Shown piece after piece: positions 17,160-27,000 of a stretch of DNA of 64,000 nucleotides; the stretch's first letter is position 1; each line of letters begins with the position of its first letter. The stretch is from Halanaerobium saccharolyticum (lineage in GTDB: Bacteria; Bacillota; Halanaerobiia; Halanaerobiales; Halanaerobiaceae). Below the pieces are notes generated by a model that made no database searches, had not been told where the DNA came from, and saw only the letters and a program-made list of their open reading frames with translations. A program made the translations under genes and the position numbers. The stretch spans positions 1-64,000 of the forward strand of contig NZ_SNWX01000005.1 in NCBI RefSeq assembly GCF_004362045.1, given 5' to 3'.

Positions 17160-18758
17160 ATGGAAGCAGAAAAAAAGGAAATTATTAAAAATGGCAAGAC
17201 TATTTTAGGTATTGAGTTAGGCTCAACTAGAATCAAATCAGTTTTATTAGATGAAAATAATGAAACTATTGCAACAGGAAGTCATGGCTGGGAAAACAGC
17301 TATGAGGATGGGGTCTGGACCTATAGTTTAGAAGAAGTCTGGAAGGGGCTTCAAAGTAGTTATAAAAATTTAGTTGATAATGTTAAAGAAGAATATGATG
17401 TGGTACTTAGAAAAATAGATTCAATTGGTTTTAGTGCGATGATGCACGGATATTTAGCTTTTAATAAAGATGATGAACTTTTGGTTCCTTTTAGAACCTG
17501 GCGCAATAATTTTACTGGTGAGGCAAGTGAAAAATTAACAGAAATTTTTGATTATCCTATACCGCAAAGATGGAGTGTAGCCCATTTATATCAGGCAATA
17601 CTTAATGGGGAGGAACATGTAAGTGATGTTGATTATATAACTACTTTAGCCGGTTATGTACACTGGCAGTTATCAGGAAAAAAAGTATTAGGTGTTGGAG
17701 ATGCATCGGGAATGTTTCCAATAAATATAAAAACTGCTTCATTTAACAAAAGAATGTTTGAACAGTTTGATAACTTAGTTGAAGATAAAAATTACAGCTG
17801 GAAAATAGAAGATATTATGCCAAAAACCTTAGTTGCTGGTGATGAAGCTGGGAAACTAACTGATAAAGGAGCAAAATTATTAGACCCTACTGGTAATTTA
17901 GAGGCTGGTAGTCTAATGTGCGCCCCTGAAGGAGATGCTGGTACTGGAATGGTGGCAACAAACAGTGTTGCAGAGCGCACAGGTAATGTATCTGCTGGTA
18001 CATCTATTTTTGCAATGGTTGTTTTAGAAGATGAACTCAAAAAAGTTCATCCTGAAATAGATCTGGTTACAACACCATCTGGAAACTTAGTTGCAATGTC
18101 TCACTCAAATAACTGTACTTCAAACTTAGATTCCTGGATCAATCTCTTTAAAGAAGTTACTGAATCTCTGGGTTTTGATGTAGATATGAATACCCTTTAT
18201 GAGACTTTATATACTAAATCTCTTGCAGGAGATAAAGACTGTGGTGGACTTTTAGCCTATGGTTATCTTTCTGGAGAACATATTACTGGATTTGAAGAGG
18301 GAAGACCACTATTTGCTAGATCTTCTGAAAGTAATTTCAATTTAGCTAATTTTATGAGGGTCAATCTTCAGAGTGCACTGGGTGCTATGAAAATTGGGAT
18401 GGATATTCTCTTAAAGGAGGAAAATGTTCAACTTGATAAAATGCTGGGCCACGGAGGTTTGTTTAAAACTGAAGGAGTTGCACAGCGTTATATGGCAGCA
18501 GCTGTTAATGCACCGGTATCAGTAATGGAAACAGCCGGTGAAGGTGGTGCCTGGGGAATTGCTTTACTGGCTTCCTATCATTTAAATAAAGAAGAAGGAC
18601 AGAGCCTGGAAGAATTTCTTAATCAGGAAATCTTCAAAAACCAGAATGAAAAAATTGTTAAACCAGATCAGGAAGATGTTAAAGGTTTTGAAGAATTTAT
18701 GGAGAGATATAAAGCTGGACTGCCAATTGAAAGAGCAGCTGTAGAAAACTTAAAATAG
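17160..18758 (+). CDS. FGGY-family carbohydrate kinase, probable L-ribulokinase
   Basis: A 532-residue FGGY kinase with the N-terminal phosphate loop [17 protein letters not shown] and a C-terminal ATPase half containing [19 protein letters not shown] and [16 protein letters not shown]. The window has araA and araD but no classic araB, and a kinase for L-ribulose is needed between them. Clostridia use a distinct ribulokinase type (AraK) not orthologous to AraB, and this protein fits in size and setting. Adjacent araM and the ACAAGTT box at its promoter support an arabinose role. Other ketose substrates, including the product of the upstream polyol dehydrogenase, remain possible. The ATG at 17160 follows GGAGG. 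Confidence 0.82.
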   Translation: MEAEKKEIIKNGKTILGIELGSTRIKSVLLDENNETIATGSHGWENSYEDGVWTYSLEEVWKGLQSSYKNLVDNVKEEYDVVLRKIDSIGFSAMMHGYLAFNKDDELLVPFRTWRNNFTGEASEKLTEIFDYPIPQRWSVAHLYQAILNGEEHVSDVDYITTLAGYVHWQLSGKKVLGVGDASGMFPINIKTASFNKRMFEQFDNLVEDKNYSWKIEDIMPKTLVAGDEAGKLTDKGAKLLDPTGNLEAGSLMCAPEGDAGTGMVATNSVAERTGNVSAGTSIFAMVVLEDELKKVHPEIDLVTTPSGNLVAMSHSNNCTSNLDSWINLFKEVTESLGFDVDMNTLYETLYTKSLAGDKDCGGLLAYGYLSGEHITGFEEGRPLFARSSESNFNLANFMRVNLQSALGAMKIGMDILLKEENVQLDKMLGHGGLFKTEGVAQRYMAAAVNAPVSVMETAGEGGAWGIALLASYHLNKEEGQSLEEFLNQEIFKNQNEKIVKPDQEDVKGFEEFMERYKAGLPIERAAVENLK

Positions 18759-18776
18759 TTTGACTGAATAACCTCT

Positions 18777-18810
18777 AAATTAACCTCAACTAATTGGTTG
18801 GGGTTAATTT
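18777..18810 (+). terminator. Hairpin after the FGGY kinase
   Basis: AAATTAACCTCAAC (18777-18790) pairs with the GTTGGGGTTAATTT segment ending at 18810. Only a weak T-rich tail follows, so termination may be partial and araM may be reached by readthrough. Confidence 0.6.
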
Positions 18811-18925
18811 AATTCTAAATGCAGGAAAAAGCAAGGTAACAGTTAATTATAATTAACATAAGATAATTCAGGACTTGAAAAAAGTTTTTGTTTAAATTTT
18901 ATGCAACCGGGAGGTAAAAATTAAA

Positions 18926-20257
18926 ATGAATATTAAAAAAATATCAGGAGAAAAATGTTCCTGTGGAAAGGTCCATCAGATTCCAATTGAAGATGTGATT
19001 ATAGCAGAAAATGCTCTAGACAGAACCACTGCTCTGATTAAAGAGATTACTGAGGAGCAGAAAATATATCTGATAGTTGATCAGAACACCAAAAAGGCAG
19101 CTGGAGCAGAATTAAAAGAAAAATTATTAGCAGCAAATTTTGAGGTAGTTGAAATTATGCTGAAAGAAAGAGAAGAAGATGATCATTTAGTTCCAGAACC
19201 AGGAGCGCTTTTTAAAATTATCGAAAAAGTTGAGCCTGACGGTTATGTGCTGGCCTGTGGTTCAGGATCAATAAACGACTTAACAGCTTATGCTGCTCAT
19301 AAAATGCAGCTGCCTTATTCAGTCTTTGCAACTGCGCCATCGATGGATGGCTATGCTTCTTCTGTCTCATCAATTACTGTGGATGGAGTTAAAAAAACCT
19401 ACAGCACAACTCCACCAGAATTAATTATTGCTGATCTAAATATTTTAAAAGCTGCACCCTGGAAATTAATTCAATCCGGGCTGGGCGACCTTCTGGGTAA
19501 AGTTTCTTCACTCCTGGAATGGAAATTAGGAGTAGCTCTTTTTGATGAATATTTCTGTCAGGAAGCTTTTGATTTAGTAGAAAATGTGCTGAATGATTTA
19601 ATAAATAACTCGGAAAAAATTATTGCCAGAGAAGAGCTGGGTATTGAGATTTTAACCAAGGGATTAATATATTCTGGAGTTTCAATGATGATGGTCGGTA
19701 GTTCACGGCCTGCCTCGGGTACTGAACATCATATTTCTCACTTTTTTGATATGTATGCCGGTATTTTCCAGAAGTCAGTGCCAACTCACGGTATTAAAGT
19801 GGGAACTGCTTCCTTTATCAGCAGTAATTTTTACCTAAAATTACTGGAAACTGATTTTAATGAATTTGAATTAGAGCATAATCGAGAGGATAGAGAAAAA
19901 GAAATCCGGGAAGCATATTTAGATAAAGCGGATGGTATTTTAGAACTGCTTGATCAGCGCTGGGAACATGATTTAATTACTAAAGATGACTTGTTGAATC
20001 AGGAAGAGCAGATCAAATCAAATATCAGAGAATTTAAAGACTACCTGGAAAGTGTAGAAGGAATTTTAGCTGATTTTGGTTTTTTCGAAAGAAAAGATGT
20101 TAAAAATTTAAATCGGGATTGGCTCAAAAAAGCAGTGAATCACGGCTTTGAACTCAGATTCCGCTATACTATTTCCACACTTTTAAGACAGGCAGGTCTA
20201 TTAGAAAAATGGGGAGATCACGTACTGTCAAAACTTGATGAAAAATTGAGTGATTAA
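18926..20257 (+). CDS. araM: Glycerol-1-phosphate dehydrogenase AraM/EgsA
   Basis: A 443-residue iron-containing-dehydrogenase-fold protein matching AraM, which reduces dihydroxyacetone phosphate to sn-glycerol 1-phosphate. The N-terminus carries the short Cys/His segment CSCGKVHQIP. The nucleotide-binding region reads ACGSGSINDLTAYAAHKM, and the conserved ATAPSMDGYASSVSSI follows. Metal-ligand histidines are in SGTEHHISHFFDM and PTHGIKVG. The gene sits in arabinose operons of Bacillus, as it does here, although its link to arabinose breakdown is not understood. ATG at 18926 with GGGAGG upstream. A clear terminator follows. Confidence 0.88.
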   Translation: MNIKKISGEKCSCGKVHQIPIEDVIIAENALDRTTALIKEITEEQKIYLIVDQNTKKAAGAELKEKLLAANFEVVEIMLKEREEDDHLVPEPGALFKIIEKVEPDGYVLACGSGSINDLTAYAAHKMQLPYSVFATAPSMDGYASSVSSITVDGVKKTYSTTPPELIIADLNILKAAPWKLIQSGLGDLLGKVSSLLEWKLGVALFDEYFCQEAFDLVENVLNDLINNSEKIIAREELGIEILTKGLIYSGVSMMMVGSSRPASGTEHHISHFFDMYAGIFQKSVPTHGIKVGTASFISSNFYLKLLETDFNEFELEHNREDREKEIREAYLDKADGILELLDQRWEHDLITKDDLLNQEEQIKSNIREFKDYLESVEGILADFGFFERKDVKNLNRDWLKKAVNHGFELRFRYTISTLLRQAGLLEKWGDHVLSKLDEKLSD

Positions 20258-20304
20258 AAGGAATAAGAAGCAGTTTATAAATTTTATCTATTTCGGTAGT
20301 TTAC

Positions 20305-20338
20305 GGCTGAAGTTGAAATATTACTTCAGCCTATTTTT
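20305..20338 (+). terminator. Terminator after araM
   Basis: GGCTGAAGT (20305-20313) and ACTTCAGCC (20323-20331) form a perfect stem followed by TATTTTTTA. Confidence 0.88.
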
Positions 20339-20453
20339 TATAGGGTATTATGTAGATTTTTTACTGCTTAAATAGGGTAAAAAAATAAAAGTGAAAAATT
20401 TTGTAGTAAGAGGTAAAAATAATGTAGTGACTATTTATCTAAATTGTCTTAAA

Positions 20454-20469
20454 ATTAACTTAAGTTAAT
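20454..20469. promoter_or_regulatory. Palindrome upstream of araN
   Basis: ATTAACTTAAGTTAAT is a perfect 16-base palindrome 28 bases before the araN start. It is a candidate operator. It contains AAGTT/AACTT elements but in the opposite arrangement to the araR palindrome, so the same regulator is not certain. Confidence 0.45.
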
Positions 20470-20497
20470 AAAATAAAAAATAGGAGGAATAATTATT

Positions 20498-21772
20498 ATG
20501 AAAAAATCTTTGCTTATTCTTTTAGTTTCAACAATGCTTCTTATCTTTACTGTCTCTGCTGCGGCTGAGACCACAACTTTGACTTTCTGGACTTTTCAGG
20601 AATTACACCAGCAGTTTTTAGAAAAAGAAGTTGCCCGCTGGAATGAAAACAATCCTGACAATCAGATTAATCTCGAAGCAACAGTTTATCCTTATGACCA
20701 GATGCATAATAAACTGTTAATTGCTCTCCAGTCCGGTGTTGGTGCACCTGATATGGCAGATATTGAAATCAGTAAATTTGCCAATTATTTAAAGGGAAGT
20801 AATCCTCAGTTAGTTCCAATGAATGATGTAGTAGAACCGAATATGGATAAAATGATTGAGGCTAGATTCGCCAACTATGCTAAAAATGGTAACTATTATG
20901 GTATTCCTTACCATGTTGGAGCAACTGTGATGTATTATAACATGGAAATGATGGATGCAGCTGGTGTTGATATTAACAAAATAGTAACCTGGGACGATTT
21001 TGTAGAAGCAGGTAAAAAAGTTAAAGATGCTACCGGTAAACCAATGACTACAGTTGAAGTAACAGAACACTGGACCCTATATCCTATGATCAGTCAGATT
21101 GGATCTGATATTTTTGCAGAAGATGGCAGTGTTATTTTAGATAATGAGAAGAACGAAAGAGTTTTAACATTTATTAATGATATGGTTCATAAACACGAAA
21201 TAGCAATTCCTGCCCCTGGTGGATTCCATCATTCAGAAGAATACTGGAACTTTATGAATAATGAAGGTGCTGCAACTTTAATGATGCCTCTCTGGTATAT
21301 GGGTAGATTTGTGCAGTATATGCCTGATCTAAAAGGAAAGATGGCTATTCGTCCTTTACCTGTCTGGGATGAAGGCGGAAACAGATCAGCCGGTATGGGT
21401 GGTACAGGTACAGTTGTAACAATTCAGAGTGATCAGCAGCAGCTGGCAAAAGAGTTTTTAGCAGAAGCAAAATTATCAGTTGAAGCTTCGCATAAGCTCT
21501 GGACAGAACTTGGCTTTGACCCTGTAAGATGGGGAGTCTGGGATGATCCAATTATGTCAGAACCAAATCAGTATACTGAATACTTTAGAAATGATGATAT
21601 TTTTGGAATGTTATTAGAAATTAGAGATGAAATCAATCCTACTATGGTTACAGAGCAGTATCCAAAGGCAATTGACTTACTCAAGAAAAATGTTTCATTT
21701 AAGGTTATTAAACAGCAGAGTCATACTCCTGCAGAAGCTTTAGAAGAAGCGGCAGAAGAGTTAAGACAGTAA
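20498..21772 (+). CDS. araN: Arabino-oligosaccharide-binding protein AraN
   Basis: A 424-residue family-1 extracellular solute-binding protein. The signal peptide ends near A23 (AAA-ETT) and, unlike the Bacillus lipoprotein, has no lipobox cysteine. The mature protein shows the AraN-like patterns LTFWTFQELHQQF, APDMADIEISKFANYLKG, PAPGGFHHSEEYWNFMN and YMGRFVQYMPDLKGKMAIR. In Bacillus, AraNPQ imports alpha-1,5-arabino-oligosaccharides. It is followed by a terminator-like hairpin and then the two permeases, and a secreted GH43 ends the cluster. No cognate ATPase is encoded here; a shared MsmX-type ATPase elsewhere is expected. Confidence 0.87.
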   Translation: MKKSLLILLVSTMLLIFTVSAAAETTTLTFWTFQELHQQFLEKEVARWNENNPDNQINLEATVYPYDQMHNKLLIALQSGVGAPDMADIEISKFANYLKGSNPQLVPMNDVVEPNMDKMIEARFANYAKNGNYYGIPYHVGATVMYYNMEMMDAAGVDINKIVTWDDFVEAGKKVKDATGKPMTTVEVTEHWTLYPMISQIGSDIFAEDGSVILDNEKNERVLTFINDMVHKHEIAIPAPGGFHHSEEYWNFMNNEGAATLMMPLWYMGRFVQYMPDLKGKMAIRPLPVWDEGGNRSAGMGGTGTVVTIQSDQQQLAKEFLAEAKLSVEASHKLWTELGFDPVRWGVWDDPIMSEPNQYTEYFRNDDIFGMLLEIRDEINPTMVTEQYPKAIDLLKKNVSFKVIKQQSHTPAEALEEAAEELRQ

Positions 21773-21802
21773 AAGATTAATTATTAAAATAATTTCTAAA
21801 TA

Positions 21803-21868
21803 GGCTAAAAGGTTCGGCTCTAATCTTAAGCAAATCAAATGATTAAGTTGGGTCTTTTAGCCTTTTAT
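21803..21868 (+). terminator. Attenuating terminator between araN and araP
   Basis: GGCTAAAAG (21803-21811) pairs with CTTTTAGCC (21854-21862), followed by TTTTATT. It lies immediately before the araP ribosome site, so it should lower permease expression relative to the binding protein. Confidence 0.8.
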
Positions 21869-21882
21869 TAAGGAGAGTTTTT

Positions 21883-22788
21883 ATGCAGATACTTAAAAAT
21901 TTCTATGAAAAATACATTAACTCGAGAAAAGTGGCTCCATATATTTTTGTGGCTCCTTTTATAATTGTATTTCTTGTTTTTTATTTATATCCAATGATTT
22001 CCACTATTATTATGAGTTTTCAGGAAATTGGTTTTGGAGAGCCTAAATTTGTTGGTTTAGAAAATTACAGGGATTTATTTAATGTTCATTATAAAAATGC
22101 ATTATTAACAAGTACTAATTATACCTTCTGGACAATTTTAGTTTTAGTACCCTTACCAATTGTTTTGGCCGTACTTTTAAATAGTGACAAAACAAAATTT
22201 ACTAACTTTTTTCGCTCATCAATTTTTATGCCGGCTTTAACCTCTGTAATTGTGGCAGGTATGTTTTTTAGATATGCTTTTGGAGAACAGGCTTCTACTT
22301 TAGCTAATTCCATTATTGGAGTTTTTGGTCTGGAACCCATTACCTGGCTGCAGAATTCTATTCCCGCTATGATTGCTCTGGTTGTTTTATGTGTCTGGCG
22401 CTGGCTGGGAGTAAATATAATTTATTTTTTATCAGGTCTGCAGAGTATTCCCGAAGAAATTTATGAAGCAGCAGATATTGATGGTGCCAGCAGCTGGGAT
22501 AAATTTAAATACATTACTATTCCCTCTTTAAAACCTGTTATCATCTATGTAATTACGATCAGTGTTTTTGGTGGTTATAAAATGTTTGCCGAAAGTTATG
22601 CCTATTGGCAGACAGCAACACCAAATGATATTGGGATGACAATAGTTTCCTATATTTATCAAACTGGTTTTAATAACTTTAATATGGGATTTGCTTCTGC
22701 AATCGGAATAACTCTTTTGCTAATTGTATTAATTGTTAATATAATACAGCTTAATTTATTCGGATTATTCAAAAAGGGGGAACAGTAA
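21883..22788 (+). CDS. araP: ABC transporter permease AraP (MalF type)
   Basis: A 301-residue CUT1 permease with about six hydrophobic segments and the EAA-loop signature EEIYEAADIDGASSWDKFKY in the last third. The N-terminal cytoplasmic stretch precedes APYIFVAPFIIVFLVFYLYP. The ATG at 21883 follows AAGGAGAG. It overlaps the next permease by one base (TAATG), so both are translationally coupled. Together with AraQ it forms the channel for arabino-oligosaccharides delivered by AraN. Confidence 0.87.
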   Translation: MQILKNFYEKYINSRKVAPYIFVAPFIIVFLVFYLYPMISTIIMSFQEIGFGEPKFVGLENYRDLFNVHYKNALLTSTNYTFWTILVLVPLPIVLAVLLNSDKTKFTNFFRSSIFMPALTSVIVAGMFFRYAFGEQASTLANSIIGVFGLEPITWLQNSIPAMIALVVLCVWRWLGVNIIYFLSGLQSIPEEIYEAADIDGASSWDKFKYITIPSLKPVIIYVITISVFGGYKMFAESYAYWQTATPNDIGMTIVSYIYQTGFNNFNMGFASAIGITLLLIVLIVNIIQLNLFGLFKKGEQ

Positions 22789-23624
22789 TGTCAAAAAATA
22801 AGATTCAGGTTACAGCTATAATTTTAGTTTTATCATTTTTCGCGTTTTTTGCTCTGGCTCCATTTTTCTTTATGCTGATTTCTTCTTTTAAACCAGGTGA
22901 TCAGATAATTAAAAATGGAATAAGCGCAAGTATAGATTTTGATATAATGTCCTTTCAAAATTATAAGACATTATTTACAGAAAGAAGTGGAATATATCTT
23001 CACTGGTATAAAAACAGTGTTTTAATAACCACAATTCAGACAGCCGCAGCGGTGTTTTTAAGTTCCTGGGTTGGTTATGGACTTGCTGTTTATGAGTTTA
23101 AAGGTAAAAATCTAATTTTTATTTTAGTTCTAGTCTTAATGATGGTCCCAATCGAAATTTTAATACTTCCCCTTTATAAACTGTCTATTACTTTAGGAAT
23201 TCTGGATAGTTATGCCGGGGTAATTCTGCCCTTTATTGTACCACCGGTAGCAGTTTTCTTTTTCCGGCAGTTTGCGGTTGGTCTACCAACAGAATTAATT
23301 GATGCAGCAAGAATTGATGGAGCTTCAGAGTTTGCTATTTTCTTTAAAATAATGATGCCGTTAATGAAACCAGCTTTTGGAGCTATGATAATTCTGCAGG
23401 CAATGTTCAGCTGGAATGCTTTTGTCTGGCCGCTGATTGTTTTACGCTCAAATGAAAACTTCACTTTACCTATAGGACTTGCTTCTTTGATCACTCCTTA
23501 TGGTAATAGTTATGATATGTTATTTTCCGGTGCAGTAATTTCGGTTGTTCCAATTATTATTCTTTTCATGTTTAAGCAGAATTCATTTATTTCTGGTTTA
23601 ACAGTTGGAGGAGTAAAAGGTTAG
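22788..23624 (+). CDS. araQ: ABC transporter permease AraQ (MalG type)
   Basis: A 278-residue CUT1 permease of the MalG class, ending in the family-typical FISGLTVGGVKG. The EAA-loop is GLPTELIDAARIDGASEFAI. The start overlaps the araP stop. A secreted glycosidase follows after a short gap with an AGAAGGAG site, so it is probably the fourth gene of this operon. Confidence 0.87.
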   Translation: MSKNKIQVTAIILVLSFFAFFALAPFFFMLISSFKPGDQIIKNGISASIDFDIMSFQNYKTLFTERSGIYLHWYKNSVLITTIQTAAAVFLSSWVGYGLAVYEFKGKNLIFILVLVLMMVPIEILILPLYKLSITLGILDSYAGVILPFIVPPVAVFFFRQFAVGLPTELIDAARIDGASEFAIFFKIMMPLMKPAFGAMIILQAMFSWNAFVWPLIVLRSNENFTLPIGLASLITPYGNSYDMLFSGAVISVVPIIILFMFKQNSFISGLTVGGVKG

Positions 23625-23640
23625 AGAAGGAGAATTGATA

Positions 23641-24915
23641 TTGAAATCTAAATCCAAATTCAGACAGCAAAATCAATTGATTATTTTTTTACTCACATTA
23701 CTGATCATTTCAGTTTATGGGAGTTCAGTTCTGGCAGCAGCTCCAGTTGTTATGGAAGATCATTTTCAGATTAAAAAAATTGAAGCGGTTGAAATTAGAG
23801 CAGAAGCTGGCGAGCAGATAAAATTACCAAAAAAGCTGGAAGTTGAGTTTGAAAGTGGAATTAGAGCTGAGTTTCCTGTTGACTGGATGTTAAATGATCA
23901 GCCGAATTATCAGGAAAAAGGAAATTATCAAATTGAAGGTAAAATATTTGTTAAAGATTACCCTGACCCTTTAATTGAGCAGCGGGCTGATCCCTTTATT
24001 TATAAACATCAGGATGGCTATTATTACTTTACTGCTTCTTATCCAGAATATGATCGGATTATTATGCGCAGAGCTAAAACAATATCTGGCTTAAAAGAGG
24101 CTAAAGAAAAGGTTATCTGGTGGAAGCATCCGGATCAGGAAATGAGCAAACATATCTGGGCTCCAGAGATTCATTTTATTGACGGCAGCTGGTATATCTA
24201 TTTTGCAGCTTCCAGAACTGACGCGATCTGGGCGATTAGACAGTATGTTATAAAAAATGATTCTGCTAATCCAATGGAAGGTAAGTGGGTAGAAAAAGGA
24301 AAAATAGAAATGAATTTTGAAGAATTCACCCTGGATGCCACTACTTTTACTCATCAAAACCAGAGATATCTGGTCTGGGCTCAGAAAAAATATGGAGATT
24401 CAAATCTATATATTGCAGAACTTAAAACCCCCTGGGAAATTAAGGGGAGCCAGAAGTTAATTGCTGAGCCGGTACACAGCTGGGAGAGAAAAGGGTTTAA
24501 TGTAAATGAAGGTCCGGCTGTAATTAAAAAAGGAGATAAGATTTTCATCTCTTATTCTGCAAGTGCTACTGATTCTAATTATGCAGTAGGACTGCTGACA
24601 GCCAGTCAGGATGATGATCTATTAAATCCTGATTCCTGGTCAAAGTATGGTGCTCCTATTTTCAAAAGTAGTGAGCTGACCGATGAGTATGGACCTGGTC
24701 ATAATTCTTTTACAGTCGATGGAAATGGAAATGATATTTTAGTTTACCATTCCAGATCATATAAGGAGATTAGTGGAGATCCACTTTATGATCCAAACCG
24801 ACATACCAGAGTCCAGCGAATTTTTTGGGATCAAAATAATAATCCTGTGTATGGTATTCCAGGCTATGAAATAAAAGGCAGTAAAGATGTCACTGCAGAA
24901 ATTATAATTGACTAA
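23641..24915 (+). CDS. Secreted GH43 glycosidase with N-terminal Ig-like domain
   Basis: About 424 residues. A signal peptide (residues about 1-34, LAAA) directs export. Residues about 40-110 resemble a bacterial Ig-like domain (LPKKLEVEFESGIRAEFPVDW). The GH43 beta-propeller follows: catalytic-base aspartate in QRADPFIYKHQDGYYY, an aspartate in FTLDATTFTHQN and the general-acid glutamate in NVNEGPAVIKKG. Members act on arabinan or arabinoxylan. Its place behind araNPQ suggests release of arabino-oligosaccharides outside the cell. TTG at 23641 is favoured because AGAAGGAG lies 8 bases upstream; TTG at 23635 is too close. Confidence 0.83.
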   Translation: MKSKSKFRQQNQLIIFLLTLLIISVYGSSVLAAAPVVMEDHFQIKKIEAVEIRAEAGEQIKLPKKLEVEFESGIRAEFPVDWMLNDQPNYQEKGNYQIEGKIFVKDYPDPLIEQRADPFIYKHQDGYYYFTASYPEYDRIIMRRAKTISGLKEAKEKVIWWKHPDQEMSKHIWAPEIHFIDGSWYIYFAASRTDAIWAIRQYVIKNDSANPMEGKWVEKGKIEMNFEEFTLDATTFTHQNQRYLVWAQKKYGDSNLYIAELKTPWEIKGSQKLIAEPVHSWERKGFNVNEGPAVIKKGDKIFISYSASATDSNYAVGLLTASQDDDLLNPDSWSKYGAPIFKSSELTDEYGPGHNSFTVDGNGNDILVYHSRSYKEISGDPLYDPNRHTRVQRIFWDQNNNPVYGIPGYEIKGSKDVTAEIIID

Positions 24916-24984
24916 ATTAACTATATAGTTGTGAAGATTAGATTTTAATAATTTAAATAATTATTTCTATATAACATTTTTAAC

Positions 24985-25016
24985 AGAAGAGCTCTCTTTT
25001 TGGGAGTTCTTTTGTT
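24985..25016 (+). terminator. Terminator after the arabinose block
   Basis: AAGAGCTCTC (24987-24996) pairs with GGGAGTTCTT (25002-25011), with G-T wobbles, followed by a short T run. Confidence 0.75.
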
Positions 25017-25104
25017 ATTATAACTATAATTTTATTAAAAAGGCTGTTTAATTAGTATTAAAATGTTATAATATAAGTAGACTATACAGGAAAGTAGCGA
25101 TATT

Positions 25105-26955
25105 ATGAAAGAAAACTTATTGCTTAAAATCAAAATAAAATTATACCGTTATCTTCGAAAAACCCATATCCAGAATCGTTTAATAGTTCTATTTTTAATT
25201 CTTTCTTTATTTCCAATGTTAATTACAGGTATTTACTCCTATCAGAAATCAAGTCAGGCGATTCATGATAAAATTAATACCTATTCCGTGGAAGTAGTTA
25301 ATCAGGTGGCAAAAAATATTGAGGAAGAATTAACCAGAATGGAATATCAGACGATAGAAATTGCTTTTTCGGAACTTGTACAAAATACTCTCAGTAATTA
25401 TGAGCAGTTGAGTGAGTGGGAAGTCTATGATGCCAGATATCGCATGAGAGCTGAGATGGTACGCAAATTTTCTTTTTCCGAATATATCTCTGATGTTCAA
25501 TTATTTACTGATCAAGGAGATAAAATTATTGCTTATGGTGATACCGGCTTTACTTTAACTTTTAAGGATAATTTTAGAAAAAATTTACTTGCAGAAATTC
25601 AGGAAAAAAATGGGGCGCCTGTCTGGAAGGCGGTAGATTTTAGAGATGAGCTGCATCAGATCAGCCGTGTTTATCCCGAAAATACTCCTGAAAAGTCATA
25701 TGGAATAATTATTGGAAGAACAATTAAAGAATTATATGAAGGAACAGAGCTGGGCACTATTATTATCAGAATAAATGAAAATCTTTTTTCTGATATCTAC
25801 CGTAATATTGATTTAGGTCAGGGAACTGAAATTTTTATTGTTAATACAGAAGGTACTGTTGTTTCTACCAGAAATAATAATATCAGGTTTAATGAAAAAT
25901 ATCCAGAAGCTGAGCTGATTCAAAAAATTAGGGAAGATGCAGGTTCTACTAATGAAAGTTTCGAATTAGCAATTGCACAGGAAAAAAATATGGCTGCCTA
26001 TTCTCCAATAAAAGGTGTTGATTGGTATGTAGTCAGTACTATTCCTTTCTCTTATTTAAATAAAGAAACAGGTCAGATTGCTAAAGATATTATGGGAATT
26101 AGTTTGATTATTTTTCTGCTGGCAGTATTTTTATCATATATATTCACTAAAAGTATTTCAGATCCGCTTAATAATTTAGTTGAAGCCATGAATCAGGTTG
26201 AAGAAGGAAATTTAGAAGTTAAAATTGATGATCAGGCACAGGATGAGCTTGCTGAAGCCAGTTCTAATTTTAATCAGATGGTTGAAGAATTAAAAGAACT
26301 TGTGGAGGATGTTAAAGAAAAAGAAAAACAAAAAAGCAATTTAGAATTTAAAGCACTTCAGGCTCAGATTAATCCTCATTTTCTTTCTAATATTTTAAAC
26401 ACTGCTCGACTGCTGGCAGATATGCAGAATGCAGACAATTTGGAAAACTTTCTTTCTTCAGTAATCAACCTGCTTCATTTGAGCATGAATAATAAAGAGG
26501 ACTTCATTACGGTTGAGAAAGAAGTAGAGTATCTTGAGAGTTATCTAAATATCCAGCAGTTTAGACTGCACAATAAATTTGATGTTAAATTTGAAATAGA
26601 AGAAAATCTAATGGATTATAAAATACCTCGCTTTTTACTGCAGCCGGTTGTAGAAAATTCTATTATTCACGGTATTAGTGCTAAAAGTGGACAGGGAATG
26701 ATTGAAATAAAAGGTTTTACTCAAAATAGCCAGGTTATTTTTACAATTACAGATGATGGGATAGGAATGTCAGAATCTGAAATAGAAAATTTATTAAACG
26801 AAAAGAAGGAGAATAAAAATCAATTTTCTGGTATTGGGATTAATAACGTAAAAGAGAGAATTGAACTTTATTTTGGCAGAGAATATGGAATTGAAATTGA
26901 AAGTTTAAAAGGTTATTTTACCACTGTTAAAATTATTTTACCTGAAATCAATTAA
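25105..26955 (+). CDS. YesM-type sensor histidine kinase
   Basis: A 616-residue membrane sensor. One helix near residues 25-47, then a large extracellular Cache-type region, a second helix near 330-352, a HAMP segment (DPLNNLVEAMNQVEEGNLEV), a coiled coil, and a LytS/YesM-type kinase core. The phospho-acceptor histidine is H425 in ALQAQINPHFLSN. The ATPase domain has VVENSIIHGI, DDGIGMS and FSGIGINNVKERI. It partners the AraC-type regulator 45 bases downstream. Such pairs usually sense extracellular saccharides and activate adjacent transporter and glycosidase genes. Lying between the arabinose and xylan blocks, it may control either. Confidence 0.92.
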   Translation: MKENLLLKIKIKLYRYLRKTHIQNRLIVLFLILSLFPMLITGIYSYQKSSQAIHDKINTYSVEVVNQVAKNIEEELTRMEYQTIEIAFSELVQNTLSNYEQLSEWEVYDARYRMRAEMVRKFSFSEYISDVQLFTDQGDKIIAYGDTGFTLTFKDNFRKNLLAEIQEKNGAPVWKAVDFRDELHQISRVYPENTPEKSYGIIIGRTIKELYEGTELGTIIIRINENLFSDIYRNIDLGQGTEIFIVNTEGTVVSTRNNNIRFNEKYPEAELIQKIREDAGSTNESFELAIAQEKNMAAYSPIKGVDWYVVSTIPFSYLNKETGQIAKDIMGISLIIFLLAVFLSYIFTKSISDPLNNLVEAMNQVEEGNLEVKIDDQAQDELAEASSNFNQMVEELKELVEDVKEKEKQKSNLEFKALQAQINPHFLSNILNTARLLADMQNADNLENFLSSVINLLHLSMNNKEDFITVEKEVEYLESYLNIQQFRLHNKFDVKFEIEENLMDYKIPRFLLQPVVENSIIHGISAKSGQGMIEIKGFTQNSQVIFTITDDGIGMSESEIENLLNEKKENKNQFSGIGINNVKERIELYFGREYGIEIESLKGYFTTVKIILPEIN

Positions 26956-27000
26956 AATTAAGTAGGTAATTATCAATTTATTTTAGAAAGGATATTCAGA